Assembly (NCBI GenBank): GCA_903839845.1
Contig: CAIMEA010000031.1
Coordinates: 1 to 64,000 of the forward strand
DNA length: 64,000 bases
From: an uncultured Hyphomicrobiales bacterium
GTDB lineage: Bacteria; Pseudomonadota; Alphaproteobacteria; Rhizobiales; Xanthobacteraceae
Direction: 5' to 3'
The notes under the pieces were generated by a model. The model was not told the origin of the DNA. It was given only the letters and a program-made list of their open reading frames with translations, and ran no database searches. Both the position numbers and the translations under genes were made by a program. Shown here piece after piece: positions 41,907 to 52,622 of this stretch; the stretch's first letter is position 1; every line of letters starts with the position of its first letter.

Positions 41907-43274
41907 ATGAATCGACCGACCGCGCCCCACACGAGTTGCCTGGCCATCGTGCTCGCGGCCGGCGAAGGTACCCGCATGCGCTCGTCGATGCCGAAGGTGC
42001 TGCACGGCATTGGCGGCCGCAGCCTGATCGCCCATGTACTGGGCGCGGCGACAGAAGCCGGCGGCGCGGAGATCGCCGTGGTGGTCGGCCCCGGACGGGA
42101 TGACGTCGCCGCCGAGGCGCGCAGGCTCGTCCCGCAGGCGCAGGTATTCGAACAGCGCGACCGCCTCGGCACCGCGCATGCAGTGTTGGCGGCGCGCAAG
42201 GCAATAGAAGGCGGCGCCGACGATATTCTGGTGATGTTTGCCGACACGCCTCTGGTGCGGGCCGAGACATTATCGGCGCTGCGCGCGGCGTTGCGCGATG
42301 GCGCGGCGGTTGCGGTGCTCGGCTTTACCCCGCAGGACCCGGCCGGCTACGGACGGCTGGTGATGCAAGGCGATGACCTCACCGCCATTGTAGAGGAAAA
42401 AGATGCGACGGCAGAGCAGCGCGCGATCGGCTTCTGCAACGGCGGCCTGATGGCACTTGCCGGCAAGCATGCGCTGACGCTTCTCGACAAGATCGGCAAT
42501 GCCAACAGCAAGCGCGAATTCTATCTGACCGATGCGGTTGCCGTTGCGCGCGCGATGGGCCTGAAGGCGGTCGCCATCGAAACCGCGGAGGACGACGTGC
42601 GCGGCATCAACACCAAGGCGCAGTTGGCCGAAGCGGAGGCAGTACTGCAACGCCGTCTGCGCGCGCAGGCCATGGATGCCGGCGTGACTTTGGTCGCGCC
42701 GGAAACGGTGTTTCTGTCGAGCGACACCAAAATCGGCCGCGACGTCACCATCGAGCCGAATGTGGTTTTCGGCCCCGGCGTGACGGTGGAAGACGGCGCA
42801 GTCATCCGCTCGTTTTCGCATCTGGAAGGCGCCCATGTCGGGCCCGGCGCGCGCGTCGGACCGTTCGCGCGGCTGCGTCCCGGTGCGAAGCTGGGAACGG
42901 ACGTCCATATCGGCAATTTCGTCGAGGTGAAGGCCTCGACCATTGAAGACGGCGCCAAGGCCAACCACTTGGCCTATATCGGCGACGCGCGGGTCGGCGA
43001 GGGCGCCAATATCGGCGCCGGCACCATCACCTGCAATTACGACGGCGTCGACAAGCACCGCACCGATATCGGCAAGGGCGCGTTCATCGGCACCAACTCG
43101 TCGCTGGTCGCGCCTGTGAAAATCGGCGATGGCGCCTATATCGGGTCCGGCTCGGTGGTGACCAAGGATGTGCCGGCTGACGCGCTGATGGTCGAACGCG
43201 CCGAACCGACGATAAAGGCAGGCTGGGCGGCGCGCTTCCGGGCGGCCAAGGCGGCGCGGAAGAAGAAGCCTTAA
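41907..43274 (+). CDS. glmU: bifunctional UDP-N-acetylglucosamine diphosphorylase / glucosamine-1-phosphate N-acetyltransferase
   Basis: [34 protein letters not shown]...; left-handed beta-helix hexapeptides; [15 protein letters not shown]. Confidence 0.98.
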   Translation: MNRPTAPHTSCLAIVLAAGEGTRMRSSMPKVLHGIGGRSLIAHVLGAATEAGGAEIAVVVGPGRDDVAAEARRLVPQAQVFEQRDRLGTAHAVLAARKAIEGGADDILVMFADTPLVRAETLSALRAALRDGAAVAVLGFTPQDPAGYGRLVMQGDDLTAIVEEKDATAEQRAIGFCNGGLMALAGKHALTLLDKIGNANSKREFYLTDAVAVARAMGLKAVAIETAEDDVRGINTKAQLAEAEAVLQRRLRAQAMDAGVTLVAPETVFLSSDTKIGRDVTIEPNVVFGPGVTVEDGAVIRSFSHLEGAHVGPGARVGPFARLRPGAKLGTDVHIGNFVEVKASTIEDGAKANHLAYIGDARVGEGANIGAGTITCNYDGVDKHRTDIGKGAFIGTNSSLVAPVKIGDGAYIGSGSVVTKDVPADALMVERAEPTIKAGWAARFRAAKAARKKKP

Positions 43275-43393
43275 CGGCGCGGCCTGTCGCCGCTGACATA
43301 TGGCGCAACAGGTTTTGATTTCTGGGGCTACATCGTGACGGCTACACGATTAGTCCAGGCAGAGGCTATAAAGCGGCAGGGGCTCTCTTAACG

Positions 43394-45220
43394 ATGTGCG
43401 GAATCGTTGGAATACTCGGGAATGCGCCGGTCGCCGGCCAACTGGTCGATGCGCTCAAGCGCCTCGAATATCGCGGCTATGATTCCGCCGGCATCGCCAC
43501 GCTCGATCATGGCGTGATGGCGCGCCGCCGCGCCGAAGGCAAGTTGCAGGCGCTTGAAAACAAGCTCAGGAGCGAGCCGCTCGGCGGCAATACCGGTATC
43601 GGCCATACGCGCTGGGCCACGCATGGGCGGCCGACCGAGAGCAACGCGCATCCGCACGCCACCGACATCGTGTCGGTGGTGCATAACGGCATCATCGAGA
43701 ATTTCCGCGAGCTGCGCGAAAAACTGATCGCCGGCGGCGCGACATTCCGCAGCGAGACCGACACCGAAGTGGTCGCGCATCTGGTCAGCGAGAAGATCAA
43801 GCAAGGCAAGTCGCCGGTCGACGCGGTCGGTGCGACGCTCAAACAATTGCGTGGCGCATTCGCGCTCGCCTTCATCTTCGCCGGCCATGACGAATTGCTG
43901 ATCGGCGCGCGCAAGGGTTCGCCGCTCGCGGTCGGTTACGGCAAAGGCGAGATGTATCTCGGCTCCGACGCCTTCGCGCTGGCGCCGTTCACCGACACGT
44001 TGAGCTATCTCGACGAGGGGGACTGGGCTGTGCTCTCGCGCGGCGGCGTCCAGATTTACGACGAGCAGGACCGTCCGGTCGAACGCGCCATCGTCAAGAC
44101 CAGCGTTTCGTCGCAACTGGTCGACAAGGGCAACCACAAGCATTTCATGGCCAAGGAAATCCATGAACAGCCGGAAGTGGTCGGCCACACTCTGGCACAT
44201 TACATCGACATGGTGACGGAAACGGTGGCGCTGCCGGCGCCGCTGCCGTTCGAGTGGAGCAAGATCAAGCGGCTATCAATCTCGGCCTGCGGCACGGCTT
44301 ATTATGCCGGACTGGTGGCGAAATACTGGTTCGAGCGTTTCGCCAAATTGTCGGTCGAAATCGACATTGCCTCAGAGTTTCGTTATCGCGAGGCGCCACT
44401 GGAGGCCGGCGATCTGGCGATCTTCATTTCGCAGTCGGGCGAAACCGCCGATACTTTGGCAACGTTGCGTTATGCGCGTGAAATGAATCAGCATATTCTG
44501 TCGGTGGTGAACGTCACCTCGTCGACCATCGCGCGTGAAAGCGACGTGGTGATGCCGACTTTGGCGGGACCGGAAATCGGCGTTGCCTCGACCAAGGCCT
44601 TCACCTGCCAATTGTCGGTGCTGGCCTGTCTGGCGTTGGCTGCCGGTCGCGCGCGAGGGCATCTGTCGGCCGCCGACGAACAAAATCTGGTGCATGCCTT
44701 GGTCGGCGTGCCGCGCCTGATGGCGGAAGCGCTGACGCTCGAACCGCAGATCGAAAAGTTGGCGCACGACCTCGCCAAGGTGAAGGACGTGCTTTATCTC
44801 GGCCGCGGCACCAGCTTTCCGATCGCGCTCGAAGGCGCGCTCAAGCTTAAGGAAATTTCTTACATCCATGCCGAAGGTTACGCCGCCGGCGAACTCAAGC
44901 ACGGGCCGATCGCGCTGATCGACGAAACCATGCCGGTGATCGTCATCGCGCCGCACGACCGGGTTTTCGAGAAAACCGTGTCGAACATGCAGGAAGTCGC
45001 GGCGCGCGGCGGCAAGATCATCCTGGTTACCGACCCGAAGGGCGCCAAAGAAGCGACCATCGAATCTCTCGTGACCTTGATGCTGCCGGAAATGGCCTCA
45101 GCGGTGACGCCTCTGGTCTATGCCATTCCGGTGCAACTGATTGCTTATCATACGGCGGCGGCGATCGGCACCGATGTCGACCAGCCGCGCAATCTCGCAA
45201 AATCGGTTACGGTAGAGTAG
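43394..45220 (+). CDS. glmS: glutamine-fructose-6-phosphate aminotransferase (isomerizing)
   Basis: MCGIVGILGNAPVAGQLVDALKRLEYRGYDSAGIA...; C-terminus QPRNLAKSVTVE. Confidence 0.99.
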   Translation: MCGIVGILGNAPVAGQLVDALKRLEYRGYDSAGIATLDHGVMARRRAEGKLQALENKLRSEPLGGNTGIGHTRWATHGRPTESNAHPHATDIVSVVHNGIIENFRELREKLIAGGATFRSETDTEVVAHLVSEKIKQGKSPVDAVGATLKQLRGAFALAFIFAGHDELLIGARKGSPLAVGYGKGEMYLGSDAFALAPFTDTLSYLDEGDWAVLSRGGVQIYDEQDRPVERAIVKTSVSSQLVDKGNHKHFMAKEIHEQPEVVGHTLAHYIDMVTETVALPAPLPFEWSKIKRLSISACGTAYYAGLVAKYWFERFAKLSVEIDIASEFRYREAPLEAGDLAIFISQSGETADTLATLRYAREMNQHILSVVNVTSSTIARESDVVMPTLAGPEIGVASTKAFTCQLSVLACLALAAGRARGHLSAADEQNLVHALVGVPRLMAEALTLEPQIEKLAHDLAKVKDVLYLGRGTSFPIALEGALKLKEISYIHAEGYAAGELKHGPIALIDETMPVIVIAPHDRVFEKTVSNMQEVAARGGKIILVTDPKGAKEATIESLVTLMLPEMASAVTPLVYAIPVQLIAYHTAAAIGTDVDQPRNLAKSVTVE

Positions 45221-45229
45221 AGTACCATT

Positions 45230-45991
45230 ATGACCGAGATCGAAAAGGAACCGGGCGAGGCGATGGCCGCCGACGCGGAGCGGCTGCTCGCGTCGCAGAC
45301 CAGCGCCGCCGGGCGTGTCCGCAATTATTTCCTCACCGGCCTGGTGGTCGCGGGGCCGTTGTTGATTACCGCGTACCTCAGCTGGTCGTTCATCAACTGG
45401 GTTGACGATCTGGTGCGGCCGTTCATTCCGGCGGCCTACAGGCCGGAAACCTATCTGCCGTGGCCGATCCCGGGCACCGGCCTGGTGATCGCCTTCATCG
45501 CGCTGACGCTGCTCGGTTTCCTCACCGCCAATCTGGTCGGCCGCACTTTGGTCGAACTGGGCGAAGGTTTGCTCAACCGCATGCCGATCGTGCGGCCGGT
45601 CTACAAGACCATGAAGCAGATTTTCGAGACCTTGTTCTCGAAGGACGGATCGAGCTTCCGCAAAGTCGCATTGGCTGAATTTCCGGCGCCGGGCATGTGG
45701 TCGCTGGTGTTTCTGTCGCAGCCGCCGGGTGGCGATCTGGTGTCGAAGCTGCCGGAGGGCGAGCACGTCTCATGCTTCCTTCCTTGTACGCCGAACCCGA
45801 CCACGGGATTTTTCTTTTACGTCAAGCGCACCGATTTGATTGAACTCGACATCTCGGTCGAGAATGCCATGACGCTGCTCATCTCGGCCGGCATGGTGCA
45901 GCCGGATGGCGATGCGCAGAAAAAACTCGTCGGCATGGCGGCGAGCGCGAAAGCGCTGCAGGCGGCGAAAAAGCCGATAACGGTTGAATAG
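45230..45991 (+). CDS. DUF502 family membrane protein
   Basis: NYFLTGLVVAGPLLITAYLSWSFINWVDD...VRPVYKTMKQIFETLFSKDGSSFRKVALAEFPAPGMWSLVFLS. Confidence 0.92.
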   Translation: MTEIEKEPGEAMAADAERLLASQTSAAGRVRNYFLTGLVVAGPLLITAYLSWSFINWVDDLVRPFIPAAYRPETYLPWPIPGTGLVIAFIALTLLGFLTANLVGRTLVELGEGLLNRMPIVRPVYKTMKQIFETLFSKDGSSFRKVALAEFPAPGMWSLVFLSQPPGGDLVSKLPEGEHVSCFLPCTPNPTTGFFFYVKRTDLIELDISVENAMTLLISAGMVQPDGDAQKKLVGMAASAKALQAAKKPITVE

Positions 45992-46076
45992 TCTGTACCG
46001 ACGCGAATTGAGGCTTTAATCGGCGTCGCGGCGCGGCTAGAAAAGTTCCCGGCATTTTCAACGGGGTTTTTTTGAC

Positions 46077-46421
46077 ATGACATTCATCGACGCCGCCAAA
46101 ACCGGTTTTGCCAAGTACGCGACGTTTGCCGGCCGGGCTTGTCGGTCCGAGTTCTGGTACTGGACGCTGTTTTCGTTTCTCGCCAACATAGTCGCGAGCA
46201 TCATCGATGCGGTCATCGGACTCGGTATCCTCAGCTTTATCGTCTCACTGGCTTTGCTCATTCCCGGCATCGCCGTGTCGGCGCGCCGGCTGCACGATCT
46301 CGATCGTACCGCCTGGTGGTTGCTGATCGGTTTTACCGGAATCGGCATTATTCTGCTGATCGTGTGGGATTGCTTCAAAGGCACGGCCGGTCCCAACCGC
46401 TTCGGGCCGGACCCGCTTTAA
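46077..46421 (+). CDS. DUF805 family membrane protein
   Basis: YATFAGRACRSEFWYWTLFSFLANIV...RRLHDLDRTAWWLLIGFTGIGIILLIVWDCFKGTAGPNRFGPDPL. Confidence 0.92.
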   Translation: MTFIDAAKTGFAKYATFAGRACRSEFWYWTLFSFLANIVASIIDAVIGLGILSFIVSLALLIPGIAVSARRLHDLDRTAWWLLIGFTGIGIILLIVWDCFKGTAGPNRFGPDPL

Positions 46422-46424
46422 AGT

Positions 46425-48524
46425 TCATCCCGCCCGAATGAGTTTGATCGCTTCGTCCTTGCCGAAGAGATAAAGCAGGTGCCGCAGCGCTTGCCCGCGC
46501 GCATCCTGCAAATTCGGATCGCGCGACAGGATTAGCGCTGCGTCGTCGCGCGCGGCGCCAAGATATTTGCCATGCGTCTCAATGCGGGCAACATGAAAGC
46601 CGGGCAGACCGCTTTGCCGCGTGCCGAGCAGGTCGCCTTCGCCGCGCAGTTTCAGGTCTTCCTCGGCGATGCGGAAGCCGTCCTCGGTCTCGCGCAGGAT
46701 GGCGAGGCGGGACTTGGCAGTTTCGCCAAGCGGGGCCTTGTAGAGCAACAGGCAAGTCGATTTGCCGGCGCCGCGGCCGACGCGGCCGCGCAATTGGTGA
46801 AGTTGAGCAAGACCGAAACGTTCGGCATGCTCGATCACCATGATGGTCGCTTCCGGCACATCGACGCCGACCTCGATTACCGTGGTCGCCACCAGTAGCT
46901 GCGACGTGCCGGCGGCGAAGCGTGCCATGGCGGCATCTTTTTCGGCCGATTTCATCTTGCCGTGGATAAGGTCGACCTTGGCGCCAAAGCGCTGCCGTAA
47001 ATCCTGATAGCGCTCCTCGGCAGCGGCGAGATCTACTTTTTCGGATTCCTCGACCAGCGGACAAACCCAATAGGCTCGCTTGCCTTCGTCGATGGCGCGG
47101 CCGACCGCGTCCTCGACGTCGCCGACACGCGACAGCGGAATGGTGCGGGTGTCGATCGGCTGGCGGCCGGCCGGCTTCTCGCGCAATTCGGAGACATCCA
47201 TGTCGCCGAAAAAGGTCAGCACCAAAGTGCGCGGGATCGGCGTCGCGGTCAGCACTAGCACGTCGACCGCATCGCCCTTGTTGGTCAGCGCCAGGCGCTG
47301 ATGCACGCCGAAGCGGTGCTGTTCGTCGACGATGGCCAAAGCGAGATCGTGGAAAGCGACGTCGTCCTGAAACAGCGCATGCGTGCCGATCAACAGATCG
47401 ATGTCGCCGAGGACCAGGCGGTCGAGAATGGCCTCGCGCTCGCCGCCGCGGTCTCGTCCCGTCAGCAGCGCGACGCGGATGCCGGCGGCGTCGGCCAGAG
47501 GCTGAATGGTGGCGAGATGCTGGCGCGCCAGAATTTCCGTCGGCGCCATGATCGCCGCCTGCCGGCCGGCTTCGATCACGGACGCCGCTGCGATCAGCGC
47601 CACCACGGTCTTGCCGGAGCCGACATCGCCTTGCAGCAGCCGCAACATGCGCTGCGGCAAAGCGAGATCGTTGACGATGTCGTTGACTGCAAGCTGCTGC
47701 GAATGGGTAAGGGCATAGGGCAATGCCTTCATCACCTTGGCGCGCAGATGGCCTTCGCTCGACGAACCGCGCCCGGCCTGGCGGCGCATATGCGCGCGCA
47801 CCAGCGCAAGCGCCAGTTGCCCGGCGAGCAGTTCGTCAAACGCCAGCCGCGTCCAGGCGAGACTTTCCGGCGCGACATGGCTCGGCTCCAGCGGCCGGTG
47901 CAGTTGTTGCAGCGCCTCGGTGAAAGGCGGAAAACGTTCGCGCGACACCCAGGCTTCGTCCTGCCATTCCGGCAAATCGGGCAGGCGCGCCAGCGCGCCA
48001 TCCATCGCCTTACGCACAACGCCGAGACCCAGTCCTTCGGTCAGCGGATAGACCGGTTCGACCAACGGCAAATTGGCAAAGCCCTTTTCGTCGACGACCC
48101 GGTCCGGGTGCACCATCTGCAGATTGCCGTCATAGAATTCTGCGGTGCCGGAGATGTAACGTTTCTCGCCGATCGGCAGAAGTTTCTCCAGATAATCTCT
48201 GCGGGCGTGGAAGAAGGTCAGCGTCAGTGTGGCCGCGGTGTCGTCGCCGGTGACAACCCGATAGGGCGCGCGCGGCCGGTTCGGCGGCGACGGCCGGTGT
48301 TCCAAAACGGTGACATCGACCGTGACCACCTGGCCGGGGAGTACTTCGTTGAGCTTCGGCCGGGCGCGCCGGTCGATGGTGCCGGACGGCATATGCAGCA
48401 GCAGGTCGATGACGCGTGGCGCTTCGCGGCCGAGCAACTTGGCGTAGAGCACCTCCAGCTTCGGCCCGACGCCGGGCAGGCTGGTCAGCGAGGCAAACAA
48501 AGGATTGAGGATGAGCGGGCGCAT
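46425..48524 (-). CDS. recG: ATP-dependent DNA helicase RecG
   Basis: RMLRLLQGDVGSGKTVVALIAA, MAPTEILARQH, IVDEQHRFGVHQRLAL, HGKMKSAEKDAAM, QLRGRVGRG. Confidence 0.98.
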   Translation of the reverse strand: MRPLILNPLFASLTSLPGVGPKLEVLYAKLLGREAPRVIDLLLHMPSGTIDRRARPKLNEVLPGQVVTVDVTVLEHRPSPPNRPRAPYRVVTGDDTAATLTLTFFHARRDYLEKLLPIGEKRYISGTAEFYDGNLQMVHPDRVVDEKGFANLPLVEPVYPLTEGLGLGVVRKAMDGALARLPDLPEWQDEAWVSRERFPPFTEALQQLHRPLEPSHVAPESLAWTRLAFDELLAGQLALALVRAHMRRQAGRGSSSEGHLRAKVMKALPYALTHSQQLAVNDIVNDLALPQRMLRLLQGDVGSGKTVVALIAAASVIEAGRQAAIMAPTEILARQHLATIQPLADAAGIRVALLTGRDRGGEREAILDRLVLGDIDLLIGTHALFQDDVAFHDLALAIVDEQHRFGVHQRLALTNKGDAVDVLVLTATPIPRTLVLTFFGDMDVSELREKPAGRQPIDTRTIPLSRVGDVEDAVGRAIDEGKRAYWVCPLVEESEKVDLAAAEERYQDLRQRFGAKVDLIHGKMKSAEKDAAMARFAAGTSQLLVATTVIEVGVDVPEATIMVIEHAERFGLAQLHQLRGRVGRGAGKSTCLLLYKAPLGETAKSRLAILRETEDGFRIAEEDLKLRGEGDLLGTRQSGLPGFHVARIETHGKYLGAARDDAALILSRDPNLQDARGQALRHLLYLFGKDEAIKLIRAG

Positions 48525-48653
48525 GGCCGCATGCTGGCTTTTGCGCTTCGCACGCGCAATGCGGCTGTGCACAAGCAGACGCTGACATCCCCATCTAACC
48601 ACTCTATAAAGCGGCTCCCGGCCCCGTCCGGGTTTTTGGCGTTGGAGAATTTT

Positions 48654-48944
48654 TTGAGCGGTACCAATCAATCAAGCAACGGACTGGACGAACGGCGCAA
48701 ACGGCTCAAGTTCCGGCTCTGGCATCGCGGTATTCGCGAGATGGACCTGGTGCTGGGCGGCTTTGCCGACGCCGAACTGGCCGGACTGGCCGATACCGAC
48801 CTCGCCGAAGTCGAAAGCTGGCTGGAGGTCCCCGACCAGCAGATGTTCGCCTGGGTGAACGGCGCCGAGACGCCGCCGGCCGGCATCGATACGACGCTGT
48901 TTCGCAAACTGCGCACGTTCCACTTACGAGACGCGAAGTCCTGA
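48654..48944 (+). CDS. sdhE: FAD assembly factor SdhE family
   Basis: RRKRLKFRLWHRGIREMDLVLGGFAD...EVPDQQMFAWVNGAETPP. Apparent TTG start; divergent from recG. Confidence 0.9.
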   Translation: MSGTNQSSNGLDERRKRLKFRLWHRGIREMDLVLGGFADAELAGLADTDLAEVESWLEVPDQQMFAWVNGAETPPAGIDTTLFRKLRTFHLRDAKS

Positions 48945-51900
48945 TGGCGAATTCCCCGGCTGAAAACTTGCGTCCCGGCAAGGCGCTGACGCTGTCGCAA
49001 GTGGCCGACGGCGCCGAAGGCATGGTGCTGGCGGATCTGGCGCGCGCCGTCGCTGCCCGAGCCAATGCGCCGGCGATTTCGCTGTGCGTCATTTGCCGCG
49101 ATGGCCAGCGCATGGCGGCGCTTGCCCGCGCTTTGTCGTTTTTCGGCCCGGAGATTCAGACGCTGGAATTCCCGGCCTGGGATTGCCTGCCTTACGATCG
49201 GGTGTCGCCGAACGCCAGCGTGGTGGCGCAACGCATGACGACCCTGTCGCGGCTCGCCCGCGTCAAAGGCCGCGATAAACCCTCCGTCTTGCTGACGACG
49301 GTGAACGCCCTGTCGCAGCGCGTGCCGGCGCGCGACTTCACCGCGACACATGCGTTGTCGGTCGCGCCCGGCAATGTGCTCGGCATGGCCGGCGTGGTGA
49401 ACTGGCTGGAACTCAATGGCTTCATGCGCGCCTCGACCGTGCGCGAACCCGGCGACTACGCGGTGCGTGGCGGCATACTCGATCTGTTTCCGCCCGGGCT
49501 CGACATGCCGGTGCGCTTCGATTTTTTCGGCGACTCGCTGGAGACGATCAAGACCTTCGATCCGCAAACACAACGAAGCGAGACGCCGCTCAGCCAGCTC
49601 GACCTGGTGCCGGTGGCGGAATTCCAGCTCATCACCGAAACCATCCGCCGTTTCCGCACCAGCTACGTCGCGCAGTTCGGCGCGGCGACGCCGGACGATC
49701 TTCTCTACGAAGCGGTGAGCGAGGGCCGGCGGCATCCCGGCATGGAGCACTGGCTGCCTTTGTTCCACGACAAGCTTGATACTTTGTTCGACTACTTGCC
49801 GGGTACGCCGCTGGTGCTGGAAGCACTCGCCGACGACGCCGTGCATGAGCGCTTTACCCAGATCAATGATTACCATGACGCCCGCCAGGAAGCCTTGAAG
49901 GACGGCGTGACGCCGGCCTACAAGCCGCTGCCGCCGGACCGGCTGTATCTGTCGGAAAAGGAATGGACCGAGCGTCTCGACAAGGCGGCGCTGGCGCGGC
50001 TGACGCCGTTCGAGGCGCCGCCGGGCAACGACGTCATCGATATCGGTGCGCGCGCCGGTCACAATTTCGTCGCCGAGCGCGCGGTCGAAGGCGCCAATGT
50101 ATTCGAGGCGCTGAGCAAGCATGTGATGGCGTTGCAGGGGCAGGGCAAGCGCGTCGCCATCGCGCTGTGGAGCGAGGGCGCGCGCGAGCGCATGGCGCAT
50201 GTGCTGGCCGATCATAAATTGCACAATCTCAACAATGCCGCGTCCTGGCCGCAACTCACCGCGATGCCGAAACACGCGGTGGCGCTGGTTGTGCTCGGCA
50301 TCGAGTCCGGTTTCGAGACAGACGACGCCGCAATCATCAGCGAGCAGGATATTCTCGGCGACCGCCTGGTACGGCCGCGCCGCGCGCAACGCCGCGCCGA
50401 CAATTTCATTCAGGAGGCGACCAGTCTCGCCGCCGGCGATCTGGTCGTCCACGTCGATCATGGCATCGGCCGTTTCGTCGGTCTGCAGGCGATCACCGCG
50501 GCCGGCGCGCCGCATGATTGTCTCGAAATCCATTATGCGGATGCCGCCAAGCTGTTTCTGCCGGTCGAGAACGTCGATCTGTTGTCGCGTTACGGCTCGG
50601 AAAACACCGGCGTCGAACTCGACCGGCTCGGCTCGGGCAACTGGCAGGCGCGTAAAGCCCGCATGAAGAGCCGCATCCGCGAGATCGCGGGTGAATTGAT
50701 CAAGATTGCCGCCGAACGGCAGTTGCGCGAAGCGCCCAAGCTCACCGTCGGGCCGGGCGCCTATGACGAATTCTGCGCCGGCTTTCCCTATGAGGAAACC
50801 GAGGACCAACTCACGGCGATCGACGCGACGCTCAAGGACCTTGCGTCTGGCCGGCCGATGGATCGTCTCGTCTGCGGCGATGTCGGCTTCGGCAAGACCG
50901 AGATCGCGTTGCGCGCCACTTTCGACGCCGCGATGAACGGGAAACAGGTCGCGGTCGTGGTGCCGACGACGCTCTTGGCGCGCCAGCACGCCAAGAATTT
51001 CACCGAGCGCTTCAAGGGCTTCCCGGTCATTGTCGGGCAGTTGTCGCGGCTGGTGCCGAACGCGCAGCAGACAGCGACAAAGAATGGACTGGCCGACGGC
51101 AGCGTCGATATCGTCATCGGCACGCATGCGCTGCTCGGCAAGGGGATCAAGTTCAAGGACCTCGGCCTCGTCGTCGTCGACGAGGAACAGCACTTCGGCG
51201 TCTCGCACAAAGAGCGGCTGAAGACCTTGCGCGCCGAGGTACACGTGTTGACGCTGACGGCGACGCCGATCCCGCGCACCTTGCAACTGGCGCTGACCGG
51301 CGTGCGCGATTTGTCGATCATTGCCTCGCCGCCGGTCGACCGCCTCGCCGTGCGCACCTTCATTTCGCCGTTCGATCCCTTGATCGTGCGCGAGGCGCTG
51401 CTGCGCGAGAAGTACCGGGGCGGGCAGGCGTTTTATGTTTGCCCGCGTATCGAGGATCTGGCTGGCGCCAAGGATTTCCTGGAAAAGAGCGTGCCCGAGG
51501 TTCGCGTCGTCGTGGCGCATGGCCAGATGCCGCCGACCGTGCTCGACGACATCATGACAGCGTTCTACGACGGCAAATACGACGTACTGCTGTCGACGAC
51601 CATCGTCGAATCCGGCCTCGACATTCCGAGCGCCAATACCTTGATCGTGCATCGCTCAGTCATTTTCGGGCTGGCGCAGCTTTATCAGTTGCGCGGCCGC
51701 GTCGGCCGCTCGAAATTGCGTGCCTATGCGCTGCTGACATTGCCGGCCAACAAGCCGATCACGCCGCAGGCCGAGCGCCGCCTGAAAGTGCTGCAATCGC
51801 TCGACACATTGGGCGCGGGCTTTCAGCTCGCCTCGCACGATCTCGACATTCGCGGCGCCGGCAACCTGCTGGGTGAGGAACAGTCGGGCCACATCAAGGA

Positions 51901-52456
51901 AGTCGGTTTCGAGCTTTATCAGCAGATGCTGGAAGAGGCGGTGCTGAGCGCCAAGGCAGGATTGAGCGAGCCGGTCGCCGACCGCTGGTCGCCGCAGATC
52001 ACCATCGGCACGCCGATCCTCATTCCGGAGGATTACGTGGCCGATTTGTCGGTGCGTCTGGCGCTGTACCGCCGCCTCGCCGATATGGAAATCGAGCGCG
52101 ACATCGAAAGGTTTGCCGCCGAAATGGTCGACCGCTTCGGGCCGCTGCCGAACGAGGTCGAGCATCTGTTGCAGATCGTCGCGCTTAAAGGTCTGTGCCG
52201 CCGCGCCAATGTCGAGAAACTGGAAGCAGGCCCGAAGGGCGTGGTGCTGTCGTTCCGCGACAACAATTTCGCCAATCCCGACGGGCTGTTTGCGTTTATC
52301 CGCGAGCAGGGCGCCGATGCGCGCGTGCGCAACGAGAAGTCGGGGCAGAAGCTCGTGTTCCTCGACGACTGGGAGAAGCCGGAAGAACGGCTCAAAGGCG
52401 CAACGGCGATTGTGCGAAGGCTGGCGGGTATCGCCGAGCAGGCCAAGGCGGCGTGA
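48944..52456 (+). CDS. mfd: transcription-repair coupling factor
   Basis: LVVHVDHGIGRFVGLQAI, DRLVCGDVGFGKTEIALRATFDA, VVDEEQHFGVSHKERLK, QLRGRVGRSKLRAYALL. TGATG overlap with sdhE. Confidence 0.99.
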   Translation: MANSPAENLRPGKALTLSQVADGAEGMVLADLARAVAARANAPAISLCVICRDGQRMAALARALSFFGPEIQTLEFPAWDCLPYDRVSPNASVVAQRMTTLSRLARVKGRDKPSVLLTTVNALSQRVPARDFTATHALSVAPGNVLGMAGVVNWLELNGFMRASTVREPGDYAVRGGILDLFPPGLDMPVRFDFFGDSLETIKTFDPQTQRSETPLSQLDLVPVAEFQLITETIRRFRTSYVAQFGAATPDDLLYEAVSEGRRHPGMEHWLPLFHDKLDTLFDYLPGTPLVLEALADDAVHERFTQINDYHDARQEALKDGVTPAYKPLPPDRLYLSEKEWTERLDKAALARLTPFEAPPGNDVIDIGARAGHNFVAERAVEGANVFEALSKHVMALQGQGKRVAIALWSEGARERMAHVLADHKLHNLNNAASWPQLTAMPKHAVALVVLGIESGFETDDAAIISEQDILGDRLVRPRRAQRRADNFIQEATSLAAGDLVVHVDHGIGRFVGLQAITAAGAPHDCLEIHYADAAKLFLPVENVDLLSRYGSENTGVELDRLGSGNWQARKARMKSRIREIAGELIKIAAERQLREAPKLTVGPGAYDEFCAGFPYEETEDQLTAIDATLKDLASGRPMDRLVCGDVGFGKTEIALRATFDAAMNGKQVAVVVPTTLLARQHAKNFTERFKGFPVIVGQLSRLVPNAQQTATKNGLADGSVDIVIGTHALLGKGIKFKDLGLVVVDEEQHFGVSHKERLKTLRAEVHVLTLTATPIPRTLQLALTGVRDLSIIASPPVDRLAVRTFISPFDPLIVREALLREKYRGGQAFYVCPRIEDLAGAKDFLEKSVPEVRVVVAHGQMPPTVLDDIMTAFYDGKYDVLLSTTIVESGLDIPSANTLIVHRSVIFGLAQLYQLRGRVGRSKLRAYALLTLPANKPITPQAERRLKVLQSLDTLGAGFQLASHDLDIRGAGNLLGEEQSGHIKEVGFELYQQMLEEAVLSAKAGLSEPVADRWSPQITIGTPILIPEDYVADLSVRLALYRRLADMEIERDIERFAAEMVDRFGPLPNEVEHLLQIVALKGLCRRANVEKLEAGPKGVVLSFRDNNFANPDGLFAFIREQGADARVRNEKSGQKLVFLDDWEKPEERLKGATAIVRRLAGIAEQAKAA

Positions 52457-52479
52457 CCCGAGCCGTCAACTAATTTGCT

Positions 52480-52599
52480 GTCATCACCGGGCTTGTCCCG
52501 GTGATCCCGCTTAGGCAGGTGCGGTGCGTCCATAAGCGGGATGGCCGGGACAAAAGGGCGTTTACGCCCGTCTTCGACGGGCTATGCCCGGCCATGACA
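52480..52599. repeat. palindromic intergenic repeat
   Basis: GTCATCACCGGGCTTGTCCCGGTGATC ... CCCGCTTA/TAAGCGGG ... GATGGCCGGGACA ... GGGCGTTTACGCCC ... GCCCGGCCATGAC. Confidence 0.75.
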
Positions 52600-52622
52600 A
52601 ATTGATGCGGTGAATGAGCCCG

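Noticed and set aside
48668-51652. 994-aa open frame antisense to sdhE/mfd
   Set aside because: GC-rich codon bias removes stops from the complementary frame. The translation is Arg/His/Asp-rich, lacks domain motifs, and covers a certain mfd gene.
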